From positions 1,226,963 through 1,290,962 of the forward strand of contig JAUIAY010000001.1 of assembly GCA_030425285.1 (NCBI GenBank): a stretch of 64,000 bases of DNA, read 5' to 3'. The notes beneath the pieces were generated by a model. That model worked only from the letters and a program-made list of their open reading frames with translations. It did not search any database and had not been told where the DNA came from. Below, in pieces: positions 26,596 through 34,584 of the stretch. Source of the stretch: Bacteroidia bacterium. GTDB taxonomy: Bacteria > Bacteroidota > Bacteroidia > Flavobacteriales > Flavobacteriaceae. How positions within the stretch are numbered: the stretch's first letter is position 1; each line of letters opens with the position of its first letter. The translations under genes and the position numbers were made by a program.

Positions 26596-27570
26596 TTATT
26601 TCAAAGCCTCTTCAATAGCGTTTTCAAATAATTCAGCTAGACTAATACCGGCCGCAGCAGCTTGTTGTGGTAAAATACTGGCTTTGGTAAGACCAGGAAC
26701 CGTATTGACTTCCAAAAGATGTGGTTCGCCATTCTTGAAAATGTATTCACTTCTGGAAAAGCCTTCCATTTTTAGAATCTCATAAACTTGCTTGGCAACT
26801 TTGCTAACGTTGTTGGCATCTACTTCTGAAATGCGAGCAGGTGTAATTTCTTGTGATTCACCTAAATATTTGGCTTTGTAATCAAAAAAGTCATTGTCGC
26901 TTACAATTTCAGTAATGGGTAAAACAATAACTTCACCTTTATATTTAATAACACCCACTGAAACTTCGGTGCCATCTAAAAACGATTCAATAATGATTTC
27001 GTCATCTTCTTTATAAGCATGCTCAATGGCTTGCTTTAAGTCTTCTTGTTTATATACTTTAGTAATACCAAAACTACTACCTGCTTTATTGGCCTTAACA
27101 AAACAAGGCAATCCAACTTTATTGATTATGGCATTTTCATCAAAAGCATCGCCTAAATTCAAATAATAGCTTTCAGCTGTTTTTATGCCATAAGGTTTTA
27201 ACACGCTCAAACAATCGCGCTTATTGAATGTTAAGGCAGCCTGATACATACCACAGCTGGTGTGCGGAATATTGAGCAGTTGTAAGTAAGCCTGCATAAA
27301 GCCATCTTCTCCCGGTGACCCATGAATGGCATTAAAGACACAATCAAACGTGATTTTTGAGTCCTTGACCGTTACGGAAAAATCGTTTTTGTCAATAGGA
27401 TGCTCTTGGTCATTGGCATCAACATAAACCCATTTGTTCTTAAAAATATGCAGCCTATAAGCATCATACTTTTCAGGGTTAAGTGTTTCATAAACCACTT
27501 GGCCACTTTTAAGCGAAATCTCGTATTCGCTAGAGTAGCCGCCCATTATAATTCCGATGGTTTTTTTCAT
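26596..27570 (-). CDS. ddl: D-alanine--D-alanine ligase
   Basis: A 324-residue cytosolic ATP-grasp ligase that makes the D-Ala-D-Ala end of peptidoglycan precursors. MGGYSSEYEISLKSG opens the N domain, NAIHGSPGEDGFMQAYL binds substrate, LPCFVKANKAGSSFGI is the ATP-grasp segment, and HLLEVNTVPGLTKASILPQQ the metal-binding end. The start is the ATG at 27570. The longer frame to 27600 translates a palindromic repeat (GFPFSR) and is not likely coding. Confidence 0.96.
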   Translation of the reverse strand: MKKTIGIIMGGYSSEYEISLKSGQVVYETLNPEKYDAYRLHIFKNKWVYVDANDQEHPIDKNDFSVTVKDSKITFDCVFNAIHGSPGEDGFMQAYLQLLNIPHTSCGMYQAALTFNKRDCLSVLKPYGIKTAESYYLNLGDAFDENAIINKVGLPCFVKANKAGSSFGITKVYKQEDLKQAIEHAYKEDDEIIIESFLDGTEVSVGVIKYKGEVIVLPITEIVSDNDFFDYKAKYLGESQEITPARISEVDANNVSKVAKQVYEILKMEGFSRSEYIFKNGEPHLLEVNTVPGLTKASILPQQAAAAGISLAELFENAIEEALK

Positions 27571-27575
27571 AATTA

Positions 27576-27604
27576 TTTCCCGTGAAAACGGGAATCCCAT
27601 TTAT
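27576..27604. repeat. Palindromic dispersed element, family A, copy 1
   Basis: TTCCCG (27577-27582) and CGGGAA (27589-27594) form a hairpin inside TTTCCCGTGAAAACGGGAAT, followed by CCCATTTA. The same layout occurs at 30752-30777. It lies between ddl and the divergent PASTA gene and falsely extends the ddl frame. Confidence 0.7.
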
Positions 27605-27732
27605 TTAGGTCATTGATTAAGTCTAAAATAAACAATAAAACGTATCTATTATTAGTTAAGCTAAAATATCACTTAAAAATCAAAAGTAAAAACAGTTCTG
27701 TTTTTATATATTTGTTTCAGAAACAGTCTTGC

Positions 27733-28302
27733 ATGAGTTTAATAGGATTCCTTAAAAGTAAAGTATTTTTAAAGCAATTGGCATTAGCCATTTTGGCTAT
27801 AGTTGTCATAACATTTATCATGTTAAAATGGTTGAATATCTCCACCAATCACGGTGAGTTTGAAACCGTACCCGATTTAAAAGGAAAATCCATAGAGGTT
27901 GCCAATATTGAGTTGAAGGAAAACAATCTGGCTATGGAGATTTTGGATTCCTCAAACTTTAATCCGGACTACCCAAAGTTTTCGGTTATTGAACAAGACC
28001 CTATTGCAGGCAAAAAAGTTAAGGAAAACCGTAAAGTATACTTAACCCTTAACCCTTCAGGCTATAGAAAAGTGATGGTTCCTGAATTAAAGGAACGTAC
28101 CTTAAGACAGGCAAAACCTACCTTGGAAGCATTAGGCTTTAAAGTTGGAAAACTGACCTATGTAGATAATATTGCCATTGATGTTGTTCTAAAAATGTCC
28201 CACGACGGAAACGAGGTAGAGGCTGGTGATATGTTGTCCAAAACCTCTGAAATAGATTTGGTATTGGGTAACGGAAAACGACCTGGTTCAACCGAAGAAT
28301 GA
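27733..28302 (+). CDS. PASTA-domain membrane protein
   Basis: A 189-residue protein with a short cytosolic tail, one membrane helix (LALAILAIVVITFIMLKWL, about residues 14-32) and two PASTA modules outside (FETVPDLKGKSIEVANIEL, and VMVPELKERTLRQAKPTLEA). PASTA domains bind peptidoglycan fragments in kinases and penicillin-binding proteins, but this protein has neither enzyme. The ATG at 27733 precedes a standard N-in anchor. It overlaps the pseudouridine synthase by ATGA, a coupled pair. Confidence 0.88.
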   Translation: MSLIGFLKSKVFLKQLALAILAIVVITFIMLKWLNISTNHGEFETVPDLKGKSIEVANIELKENNLAMEILDSSNFNPDYPKFSVIEQDPIAGKKVKENRKVYLTLNPSGYRKVMVPELKERTLRQAKPTLEALGFKVGKLTYVDNIAIDVVLKMSHDGNEVEAGDMLSKTSEIDLVLGNGKRPGSTEE

Positions 28303-29342
28303 TGGACGACTACACGCCAGAAAATCAGCAGGAAGACGATGACTTGTATGAGCATTATGCTTTTACAGCCGAAAAAGGTCAGCAACCCCTTCGAATAGAT
28401 AAATACCTCATGAATTTTATTGAAAACGCTACGCGTAATAAGATTCAAGCTGCTGCTAAGAATGGAAATATCTACGTCAATGATTCGCCAGTAAAATCCA
28501 ATTACAAGGTCAAGCCATTTGACAAAATACGCGTCCTTTTTGAACATCCGCCTTACGAGTATTTACTGACTCCAGAAAACATTCCCTTAAACATTGTTTA
28601 TGAGGACGATGATTTATTGGTGGTCAATAAAGAAGCTGGTATGGTTGTGCATCCTGGGCATGGCAATTATTCGGGGACGTTGATTAATGCACTGATTTAT
28701 CATTTTGATAATCTGCCCAATAACTCCAGTAACCGACCTGGTTTGGTTCACCGCATCGATAAAGACACCAGTGGGCTTTTGGTGATTGCCAAAAACGAGG
28801 AGACTATGGCGCATTTATCCAAACAGTTTTTTGATAAAACCAGTGAGCGCGAATACGTAGCTTTGGTCTGGGGCAATGTTGAGGAAGACGCAGGCACTAT
28901 TGAAGGTAACATAGGGAGGCACCCTAAAAACCGCTTACAAAATACCGTTTTTGAAGGCGATGAAGCCGATAAAGGTAAGCCTGCCGTAACGCACTACAAG
29001 GTTTTGGAGCGTTTAGGCTATGTGACTTTGGTGTCTTGCAAGTTGGAAACCGGACGCACGCACCAAATCCGGGTGCACATGAAACACATTGGGCATACCT
29101 TATTCAATGACGAACGCTATGGTGGCGAAAAAATACTGAAGGGTACTACCTTCACCAAATACAAGCAGTTTGTAGAGAATTGTTTCAAGGTGTTGCCACG
29201 CCAGGCATTGCATGCCAAAACATTGGGATTTGAGCATCCTAAAACAGGTAAAACCTTACGATTTGATTCTGAAGTTCCAGAAGATATGCAGGCCTGTATT
29301 GAGAAATGGCGACAGTATTCCAAGCATCAAGACATTGAGTAA
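28299..29342 (+). CDS. rluD: RluA/RluD-family 23S rRNA pseudouridine synthase
   Basis: A 347-residue cytosolic enzyme. An N-terminal S4 RNA-binding domain (RIDKYLMNFIENATRNKIQA) leads into the catalytic domain. The active-site motif is RPGLVHRIDKDTSGLLVIAK, whose HRIDKDTSG holds the catalytic Asp. TGRTHQIRVHMKHIGH follows. The two-domain layout fits RluD/RluC; which uridine is modified cannot be read. It is translationally coupled to the PASTA gene. Confidence 0.93.
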   Translation: MMDDYTPENQQEDDDLYEHYAFTAEKGQQPLRIDKYLMNFIENATRNKIQAAAKNGNIYVNDSPVKSNYKVKPFDKIRVLFEHPPYEYLLTPENIPLNIVYEDDDLLVVNKEAGMVVHPGHGNYSGTLINALIYHFDNLPNNSSNRPGLVHRIDKDTSGLLVIAKNEETMAHLSKQFFDKTSEREYVALVWGNVEEDAGTIEGNIGRHPKNRLQNTVFEGDEADKGKPAVTHYKVLERLGYVTLVSCKLETGRTHQIRVHMKHIGHTLFNDERYGGEKILKGTTFTKYKQFVENCFKVLPRQALHAKTLGFEHPKTGKTLRFDSEVPEDMQACIEKWRQYSKHQDIE

Positions 29343-29359
29343 TATTTAATAAAAACGCT

Positions 29360-29722
29360 ATGACTTACAAGAGTTTGGTGCCCATGCTTTATACAGAGCA
29401 TATAGATGAAACAATTGCTTTTTTTACTACACATCTAGACTTTGTTTGCGGAGAGAAAAATGACAGTTGGAACTGGGCAGCTTTACACAAAGACCATGTA
29501 GAAATTATGTTAGCAAAACCTAATTCGCATGTTTCTTTTGTGAAGCCTATTTTTACAGGATCATTTTATTTAAAAGTGGATGATGTAAATACTTTATGGA
29601 ATAGATTAAAGGATACTGTATCTGTTTGTTATGAACTAGAAGAGTTTGAATGGGGAATGCGGGAATTTGCTATTTATGACAATAATGGATATGTTATACA
29701 AATAGGTCAGGAAATTGTATAA
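29360..29722 (+). CDS. VOC (glyoxalase/bleomycin-resistance fold) protein
   Basis: A 120-residue small cytosolic protein. The opening VPMLYTEHIDETIAFFTTHL and the end EFAIYDNNGYVIQIGQEI are typical of the two beta-alpha-beta-beta-beta modules of the VOC superfamily. The metal-ligand positions are not obvious, so it may be a non-enzymatic or ligand-binding member. It follows rluD by 17 bp. Confidence 0.82.
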   Translation: MTYKSLVPMLYTEHIDETIAFFTTHLDFVCGEKNDSWNWAALHKDHVEIMLAKPNSHVSFVKPIFTGSFYLKVDDVNTLWNRLKDTVSVCYELEEFEWGMREFAIYDNNGYVIQIGQEIV

Positions 29723-29816
29723 ATTTCATCAATAGTTTTATAGAAAAGATTATCAATCAAAGTTGATTTTATTATAAGGTAATTGTAAATTTGATTCAAA
29801 TTCACATAATAATAGT

Positions 29817-29834
29817 TTTCCGATTACTCGGAAA
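29817..29834. other. Perfect 7-bp hairpin before yaaA
   Basis: TTTCCGA and TCGGAAA are separated by TTAC. It has no T run, so it is either a weak terminator of the VOC gene or an operator for yaaA. The rest of the gap 29723-29851 is AT-rich with nothing else seen. Confidence 0.3.
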
Positions 29835-29851
29835 TGAAAAATAAATTTTCA

Positions 29852-30610
29852 ATGAAACTCGTTATTTCTCCAGCCAAATCCCTCGATTTTGAGAGCAAAT
29901 TGCCAACGCCTAAAAGTACTGAAGCCTGTTTCCTTAATGAAGCCGAACGCCTAAACAAGTTGTTGAAAAAGAAATCGGCGCGTAGTTTGTCTAAATTGAT
30001 GAGCATTTCAGATAATTTGGGGCAGTTGAATTACGAACGAAACCAAGAATGGCAATTACCTTTTACAAAAGATTCTGCAAGGCAGGCTATTTATGCCTTT
30101 AGTGGTGATGTGTATAGAGGGATTGATGCCTACAACATTCCAAAAGATGGTATTGAGAGACTTCAGGATACAGTTCGGATAATTTCAGGGTTGTATGGGG
30201 TGTTGAAGCCTTTGGACTTGATTATGCCGTATCGCCTAGAGATGGGAACCAAATTCCCTGTTGGGAAAAACAAAAACCTTTATGAATTCTGGAAAAAGAA
30301 AGTTACCCAAGCTTTAAATGACGAACTGCAAGATGATGAACTGTTTTTAAACTTGGCCAGTAACGAATATTTTAAAGCCATAGACACCAAAGCACTCAAA
30401 GTACCCGTGGTTACAGCTCATTTTAAAGACTTAAAAAAAGGTGAGTACAAAACCATCATGACCTTTGCCAAACTGGCGAGAGGCTACATGACGCGCTATG
30501 TTATAGATACCAACGCCCGGACCTTGGATGACATTAAAGGGTTTAACTATGAAGGGTATGGCTTTAGTGAAAGCCTATCAACCGAAACCGACTTGGTGTT
30601 TATTAGATAA
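29852..30610 (+). CDS. yaaA: Peroxide stress protein YaaA
   Basis: A 252-residue cytosolic UPF0246/YaaA protein, which in E. coli lowers free iron during hydrogen peroxide stress. MKLVISPAKSLDFES is the conserved start, so I prefer the ATG at 29852 over the one 18 bp upstream. Other family marks are FSGDVYRGIDAYNI, ISGLYGVLKPLDLIMPYRLE and NLASNEYFKAID. It is convergent with the THX gene (2 bp between stops). Confidence 0.94.
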   Translation: MKLVISPAKSLDFESKLPTPKSTEACFLNEAERLNKLLKKKSARSLSKLMSISDNLGQLNYERNQEWQLPFTKDSARQAIYAFSGDVYRGIDAYNIPKDGIERLQDTVRIISGLYGVLKPLDLIMPYRLEMGTKFPVGKNKNLYEFWKKKVTQALNDELQDDELFLNLASNEYFKAIDTKALKVPVVTAHFKDLKKGEYKTIMTFAKLARGYMTRYVIDTNARTLDDIKGFNYEGYGFSESLSTETDLVFIR

Positions 30611-30612
30611 GG

Positions 30613-30744
30613 TTAGGCTTTTGCCTTTTTGTTGATATTGATTTTATCTTCAGGTTTTACTTTTTTCTTGATGCGTGGCCGTCTGACACCAAAAGTACCT
30701 CGGTGTATTTTACCTCGTTTTGTTTTTTTATCACCTTTTCCCAT
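30613..30744 (-). CDS. 30S ribosomal protein THX
   Basis: A 43-residue, strongly basic protein read on the minus strand. It begins MGKGDKKTKRGKIHRGTFGV and ends in KVKPEDKINI plus a Lys/Ala tail. It matches the THX (bTHX) family, a small peptide bound in the 30S head of Thermus and Bacteroidota ribosomes. It falls below usual ORF length cut-offs and could be missed. It stands alone, with a repeat-rich gap upstream (30745-30922). Confidence 0.9.
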   Translation of the reverse strand: MGKGDKKTKRGKIHRGTFGVRRPRIKKKVKPEDKININKKAKA

Positions 30745-30751
30745 GGTTTAC

Positions 30752-30777
30752 TTTCCCCGAAAGTGGGAATCTCATTT
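30752..30777. repeat. Palindromic dispersed element, family A, copy 2
   Basis: TTTCCCCGAAAGTGGGAATC followed by TCATTTA, with the arms TTCCC/GGGAA. Same form as 27576-27604. It lies just upstream of the THX gene. Confidence 0.65.
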
Positions 30778-30816
30778 AATTAAACTTATTTTTATTAGTC
30801 TTAAAATACGAAATTT

Positions 30817-30869
30817 GATTCTCGATACAAATTTTTCTCATTTCAATCGAAAAATCCACTCGAATTGAC
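30817..30869. repeat. Dispersed element, family C, copy 1
   Basis: It starts GATTCTCGATACAAATTTTT and ends ACTCGAATTGAC, with an inner ATTTTTC/GAAAAAT hairpin. A second copy with the same ends is at 34754-34796. Confidence 0.6.
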
Positions 30870-30896
30870 GAATTTTATCAAAATGTACTTTATTAG

Positions 30897-30916
30897 ATTC
30901 CTGCCTGCGCAGGAAT
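30897..30916. repeat. Palindromic dispersed element, family B, copy 1
   Basis: ATTCCTGCCTGCGCAGGAAT, with 8-bp arms ATTCCTGC/GCAGGAAT. The identical 20 bases occur at 43152-43171, inside trpF. Confidence 0.8.
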
Positions 30917-30922
30917 TGTATT

Positions 30923-31660
30923 ATGTTTCTACATAAACATCCATACGAGCCTTTTATTAAAGAAAACACGACGAAATTGATTGTTGGTACCTTGCCACCG
31001 CCACGTTTTTCTACGGGCGATTTAATGGAAAAGGATGTCGATTTTTGCTATGGGAGTTACTACAATAGTTTGTGGTTGTTTATTGATGCCATACACCAAC
31101 TGGGGCTGCGGTATGACAACTCGCAGGAAGCCATAGACCAGCGTAAGACGTTTTTAATTGAGCGCCAAATAGGTGTTTGTGATATTGTGGCATCTGCCGA
31201 AAGGGAGAAGATAGATGCCTCCGATTTGGGGATGACCAACATTGTGCTACGCGATTTGGTGGGCTATTTAAAGCAATATCCCCGTGTTGATACCCTGTTG
31301 TTTACCGGTGGCAACAGTAAAAATGGCCCGGAGTATTTTTTTAGAAGGCATTTGCGGGATTATAACCTGAAACTGGAGTTGGTAGACAACGAAGTTCCCA
31401 GAATACACCAATTTGAACTATGTCATTCAGAGCAAAGCGAAGAATCTTTAAATAATGAGATTTCTCGACAGGCCTGTCTTGAGCGCGGTCGAAAGGCTCG
31501 AAATGACAAACGTATTATTAAAACGGTTTCCTTAACATCGGGGTCGGGAGCAGCCAATATTTCCATTAGTCGCTTGCCTTTGTATAAGCAGTTAAAGGCC
31601 CGAAACCCCGAATTTAACACCTTTGATTTTAGGGTTATGCAGTATCGGGAGTTTTTTTAG
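30923..31660 (+). CDS. Uracil-DNA glycosylase-superfamily protein with an in-frame repeat insertion
   Basis: A 245-residue cytosolic protein. KLIVGTLPPPRFSTGD opens the UDG-like fold (glycosylase motif 1 region), with CDIVASAEREKIDASDLG in the middle and LLFTGGNSKNGPEYFF later. The end, VSLTSGSGAANISISRLPLY, is conserved. Between VPRIHQFEL and RIIKTVSL lies an extra segment of about 29 residues (CHSEQSEES...RKARND), encoded by a palindromic element at 31421-31508. Outside that insertion the frame and length are normal. Substrate is unknown, and activity with the insertion is uncertain. Confidence 0.82.
   Translation: MFLHKHPYEPFIKENTTKLIVGTLPPPRFSTGDLMEKDVDFCYGSYYNSLWLFIDAIHQLGLRYDNSQEAIDQRKTFLIERQIGVCDIVASAEREKIDASDLGMTNIVLRDLVGYLKQYPRVDTLLFTGGNSKNGPEYFFRRHLRDYNLKLELVDNEVPRIHQFELCHSEQSEESLNNEISRQACLERGRKARNDKRIIKTVSLTSGSGAANISISRLPLYKQLKARNPEFNTFDFRVMQYREFF
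31421..31508. repeat. 88-bp palindromic element inserted within a CDS
   Basis: Ends TGTCATTCAGAGC (31421-31433) and GCTCGAAATGACA (31496-31508) are inverted copies matching at 12 of 13 positions. The insert keeps the reading frame of the glycosylase-like gene open. It resembles dispersed palindromic elements that usually occupy intergenic DNA. Confidence 0.8.
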
Positions 31661-31683
31661 GTGTTGGGGAGGGGCGTGTTGAG

Positions 31684-31956
31684 TTGGAACGACCAAACAC
31701 TGAACTGGAATGGTCAATAACGCAGCTGGAATGGTCAAACACTGAACTGGAACGACTAATAACGCAGCTGGAATGACCAATCACTGAACTGTACCACTCA
31801 ATCACTCAACTGTACCACCCAATCACGGAACTGTACCGACCAATCACGGAACTGTACCACCTAATCACTGAACTGTACCACTTAATCACTGAACTGTACC
31901 GACCGATAACTCTTGGGGAATGACTAATAACTCTTGGGAAATGGTTAAACAGAAGT
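31684..31956. repeat. 21-bp minisatellite, 13 units
   Basis: Thirteen back-to-back 21-bp units fill most of the gap 31661-31972. The middle units follow CTGTACCACyyAATCACTGAA. Outer units differ (CTGGAATGGTCAAACACTGAA and CTGGAATGGTCAATAACGCAG alternate at the left), so the array is a mosaic of two or three unit types. No coding frame through it is convincing. Confidence 0.9.
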
Positions 31957-31965
31957 AGGGGAGAG

Positions 31966-31998
31966 CAAGCAATTACTTATAGCAGTTGTTGCCAGTAG
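31966..31998. repeat. Left boundary repeat of the NTPase module
   Basis: CAAGCAATTACTTATAGC (31966-31983) is identical to 4599-4616. The stretch 31969-31998, read inverted, starts CTACTGGCAACAACTG and matches TTACTGGCAACAATTG at 34504-34519. The stop codon of the NTPase gene (31973-31975) lies inside the repeat, so the last codons (CYK-stop) are repeat-derived. Confidence 0.8.
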
Positions 31999-34051
31999 TT
32001 TTTTTTGTTAAAATTTCTTTTAATATGTATTTTTTCTTTTCAGAATTCAAAAAAGTATTAATATTATAAAAGTCTCTTCGCGGAAGATACTTCTTATTTA
32101 AAAGTTCATTGATTTTGTTCTCAATTTCAGTTTCATTCTCAAGGAAATTCAATTCATTGACAATCAAATACTTCCTTAAATAATCTGTATTTCGAATTTT
32201 GTTTAATTTTTCTTTTTTATCCTTTAAAAAGTTGTGAGTGAATTCAAGAATCGATATGAAATCATTACTCAAAACTTTGTCACTGTTATTGTAAATCAAT
32301 CTATTTTGGTTAATTAATACCTTTTGTTTTTGATTAATATCAACAGCTAAATCATCAGCAGCTCTGTAATGAATTAAAGCTTCATAAAAATCTTTTTCTT
32401 GAATATAGTTAGCATATTCATTATGATAATCATATCCAGATAAGTATTTAGACAGCAACTCTTCGGTATTATCCTCAATTTTAAGTTTCAATATAGTTTT
32501 GATAATATTTTTTCTCAAAGGTTTATCTAGCTCTTGTAAAACTGGTAATATCGGCTTAATATATTTAGAATAATCATTCTCATCTGAAACACAAAGACTC
32601 ACAATAAAATTATAAACAGGATTTTCATAAATTTCTTTTATGGATTTAATTCTAAAAAGATATTCAAGACTTTCTTGAGGTTTGTCTTCAGCTAAATTGA
32701 TTAGCCTATTTGTTGTTCCGTTTCTCGCCTCAAGCAGTTTGGGGTCTAGTTGATTAAGAATATTAAATAAGTCTATAAAACTGTCAAACTTTTTTATAAA
32801 TCGATAATTAGGAATAAAGAGAGAGTTTATTCCACTTTTTTTCATTTGTGTGTATATCTCTATTATTTTGGATATATCTTCTGTCAAGTCTGCTAAATTC
32901 ATATAGGAATGAGCATCCTTTAGTAGTGGTTTTTTTATGTTGTTAAAAATGTCTAACCCTTCATCAAAATTTTTAGCATTTTTAATTAGTATGTTATAAT
33001 CTCTAGTTCTCATTGGAAATCCCCAAGTAGATTTGTCTTCTGGGGAATATAATTTATTTAATATTCTAACTAGAGAATTTTTATTTAAGTCTTTGAAAGT
33101 AACATCCATTTTATTACCATTCGCATCCGTAAAAAAATCCAGATATGCTTCTTCTATATATATAATGTCTAATTCTTTATCCTCATCAAAGTAATTATCA
33201 ATAAAGTTTAATTTAATATCTGTTACTAATAATTTTTCTTTGGCATTTTCCCACTCTATTAAATTAAATTCTTCGTTACAAAACCTTTCTACAAACTCTT
33301 TAATGTTAATTTCTAAATAACTAGATTTAGTAGTTTCATAATTAAAAAAATGAAAATGAGTTTTCAATGCTAATAATATTGCAAGAGGGATTTTTTCTTT
33401 TTCTCTTTCTTCTTGTAATTTTTCAAATCTTAATCGCATATCATCTAATGGAAGCATCAAAGAACCAATGTTTCCATCGAAATTTTTTATTTCAGATTTG
33501 AAATGGTTTCTATTCTCATTGCAGAATTTAATGAAGTCCGAATCTTCTTTATCAATAGTTTCAATATGGAATCTGTTTTCAAGAACTTTACTATAATTTC
33601 TATTATTAAGATATTTTTTAAACACATCAAATTCAGGCCCTGTTCTGCAGGTTATAATACATTTGATTTTCTTTAATGTTATATAATGTAGTAATTTATT
33701 TAATGCTGGTGTTTTACAATATTCATCTACATCATCAAAAAAAATAATTATTTTTTCTTGGTTGGTATTTGGTAGGCGATATTCGTTAATTGAGTTATCT
33801 TTTTTGGGGATATAAATTAAACCTTGCTTTCGATTTTTTAATGCTTCATAGACTAATCTTGTTTTCCCCGCCAATGGATTACCAATTATTAAAGTTATTT
33901 GATTCTTATTCAAAGAATCAATTATTTCTTTATGAATACTTCTCTTATGGAAAATATTTTGGTAGTCAATTCCACGAGAATCAAGAATATCAATAGGCGA
34001 TAAGGTGTATTTACTTAAATCATATTTCTTAAAGTATTCCAATATTGCCAT
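31973..34051 (-). CDS. STAND-like P-loop NTPase with a long helical C-terminus
   Basis: A 692-residue predicted cytosolic NTPase. After FHKRSIHKEIIDSL comes Walker A GNPLAGKT (57-64), then Walker B IIIFFDDVDE (101-110) with paired Asp, and a CIITCRTGPE strand (131-140) in the place of the STAND sensor arginine. Residues from about 350 on are helical and degenerate-repeat-like (NFDEGLDIFNNI, DISKIIEIYTQMKKSGINS, FYEALIHYRAADDLA), suggesting TPR-like sensor repeats. No effector domain is recognisable. STAND NTPases serve as sensors in signalling and antiviral defence. It follows a wHTH membrane protein by 7 bp, and both lie between inverted repeats. The role is inferred, not known. Confidence 0.72.
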   Translation of the reverse strand: MAILEYFKKYDLSKYTLSPIDILDSRGIDYQNIFHKRSIHKEIIDSLNKNQITLIIGNPLAGKTRLVYEALKNRKQGLIYIPKKDNSINEYRLPNTNQEKIIIFFDDVDEYCKTPALNKLLHYITLKKIKCIITCRTGPEFDVFKKYLNNRNYSKVLENRFHIETIDKEDSDFIKFCNENRNHFKSEIKNFDGNIGSLMLPLDDMRLRFEKLQEEREKEKIPLAILLALKTHFHFFNYETTKSSYLEINIKEFVERFCNEEFNLIEWENAKEKLLVTDIKLNFIDNYFDEDKELDIIYIEEAYLDFFTDANGNKMDVTFKDLNKNSLVRILNKLYSPEDKSTWGFPMRTRDYNILIKNAKNFDEGLDIFNNIKKPLLKDAHSYMNLADLTEDISKIIEIYTQMKKSGINSLFIPNYRFIKKFDSFIDLFNILNQLDPKLLEARNGTTNRLINLAEDKPQESLEYLFRIKSIKEIYENPVYNFIVSLCVSDENDYSKYIKPILPVLQELDKPLRKNIIKTILKLKIEDNTEELLSKYLSGYDYHNEYANYIQEKDFYEALIHYRAADDLAVDINQKQKVLINQNRLIYNNSDKVLSNDFISILEFTHNFLKDKKEKLNKIRNTDYLRKYLIVNELNFLENETEIENKINELLNKKYLPRRDFYNINTFLNSEKKKYILKEILTKKTTGNNCYK

Positions 34052-34058
34052 TTTTTAT

Positions 34059-34493
34059 TTATTTGATAGAATCATTTTGTTTATAATTTACATCGTTTGT
34101 GTGATTACAAATGATTTCTATTTTATCGACTTTATTTTTAGTGTTTTCTCTTTTGAAAGCACTATATAAGCCAATCCCTAAAACTAGACAAGAATTGAGG
34201 AAAAGCACCCAATACTTTAAGCTTTTATATCTTTTCTCGTAAAGAAATGGTTTATTTTTATATGGAAAATTACTTTTTGAAATAAAAAGTTGACCTTCAA
34301 ATGTAATTCTAAAAGAATTATTCTTTTGGTCAGAATAATTTAAAGAAGTTAAATAAATCATAATATTTTCTACAACTTCCTCATTCAGTTTTACTAGATT
34401 GTTAATGTCAGTAACTGTAGTATGCTTTCTGTTGTGAGTTAATATATTGAGAGCATTTAATGTTTTATCTAAATAATTAATTTTCTGACTCAT
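34059..34493 (-). CDS. wHTH-like protein with one membrane helix, partner of the NTPase
   Basis: A 144-residue protein. The N-terminal 75 residues look like a small winged helix (LDKTLNALNILTHNRKHTTV, EEVVENIMIYLTSLNYSD, FRITFEGQLFISK). One membrane helix follows (YWVLFLNSCLVLGIGLYSAF, about 94-113), then a short polar tail with one Cys. The N-terminal domain may be a protein-protein module rather than a DNA binder. It is first in a two-gene operon with the NTPase and has a promoter in the boundary repeat just upstream. No known family was recognised. Confidence 0.65.
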   Translation of the reverse strand: MSQKINYLDKTLNALNILTHNRKHTTVTDINNLVKLNEEVVENIMIYLTSLNYSDQKNNSFRITFEGQLFISKSNFPYKNKPFLYEKRYKSLKYWVLFLNSCLVLGIGLYSAFKRENTKNKVDKIEIICNHTNDVNYKQNDSIK

Positions 34494-34498
34494 ATTCT

Positions 34499-34530
34499 CA
34501 AAATTACTGGCAACAATTGGATAAACGCAA
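34499..34530 (-). promoter_or_regulatory. Promoter embedded in the boundary repeat
   Basis: On the minus strand, TTG (34530-34528) lies in the GCAATTGC palindrome, followed by 21 nt and TAATTTTG (34506-34499). Five bases separate it from the ATG, so the mRNA should be leaderless. The repeat thus appears to supply the promoter of the module. Confidence 0.6.
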
Positions 34531-34584
34531 TTGCGTTTATCCTCATGATGTTTATTCCCCTAAAAATAATTAAAATTCTTACAA
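34504..34584. repeat. Right boundary repeat of the NTPase module (copy 2 of the 7141 element)
   Basis: It begins TTACTGGCAACAATTGG, the inverted match of the left boundary, and runs into a perfect 24-bp palindrome (34519-34542, half-site GGATAAACGCAA), then CATGATGTTTA and TTAAAATTCTTACAA. It is homologous to 7141-7226. Confidence 0.8.

Noticed and set aside
27571-27600. N-terminal extension of Ddl (MGFPFSREII)
   Set aside because: It translates a palindromic repeat found elsewhere; the conserved Ddl start is the internal Met at 27570.
30629-30868. Plus-strand 79-residue ORF
   Set aside because: It is the antisense shadow of the THX gene running into repeats.
31592-31780. Minus-strand ORF across the minisatellite (IPAALLVVPVQC repeats)
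   Set aside because: Its apparent regularity comes from the 21-bp repeat and it overlaps the end of the glycosylase-like gene.
31684-31956. CRISPR array or coding heptad repeat
   Set aside because: The 21-bp units have no spacers between them, and frames on both strands carry stops in several units.
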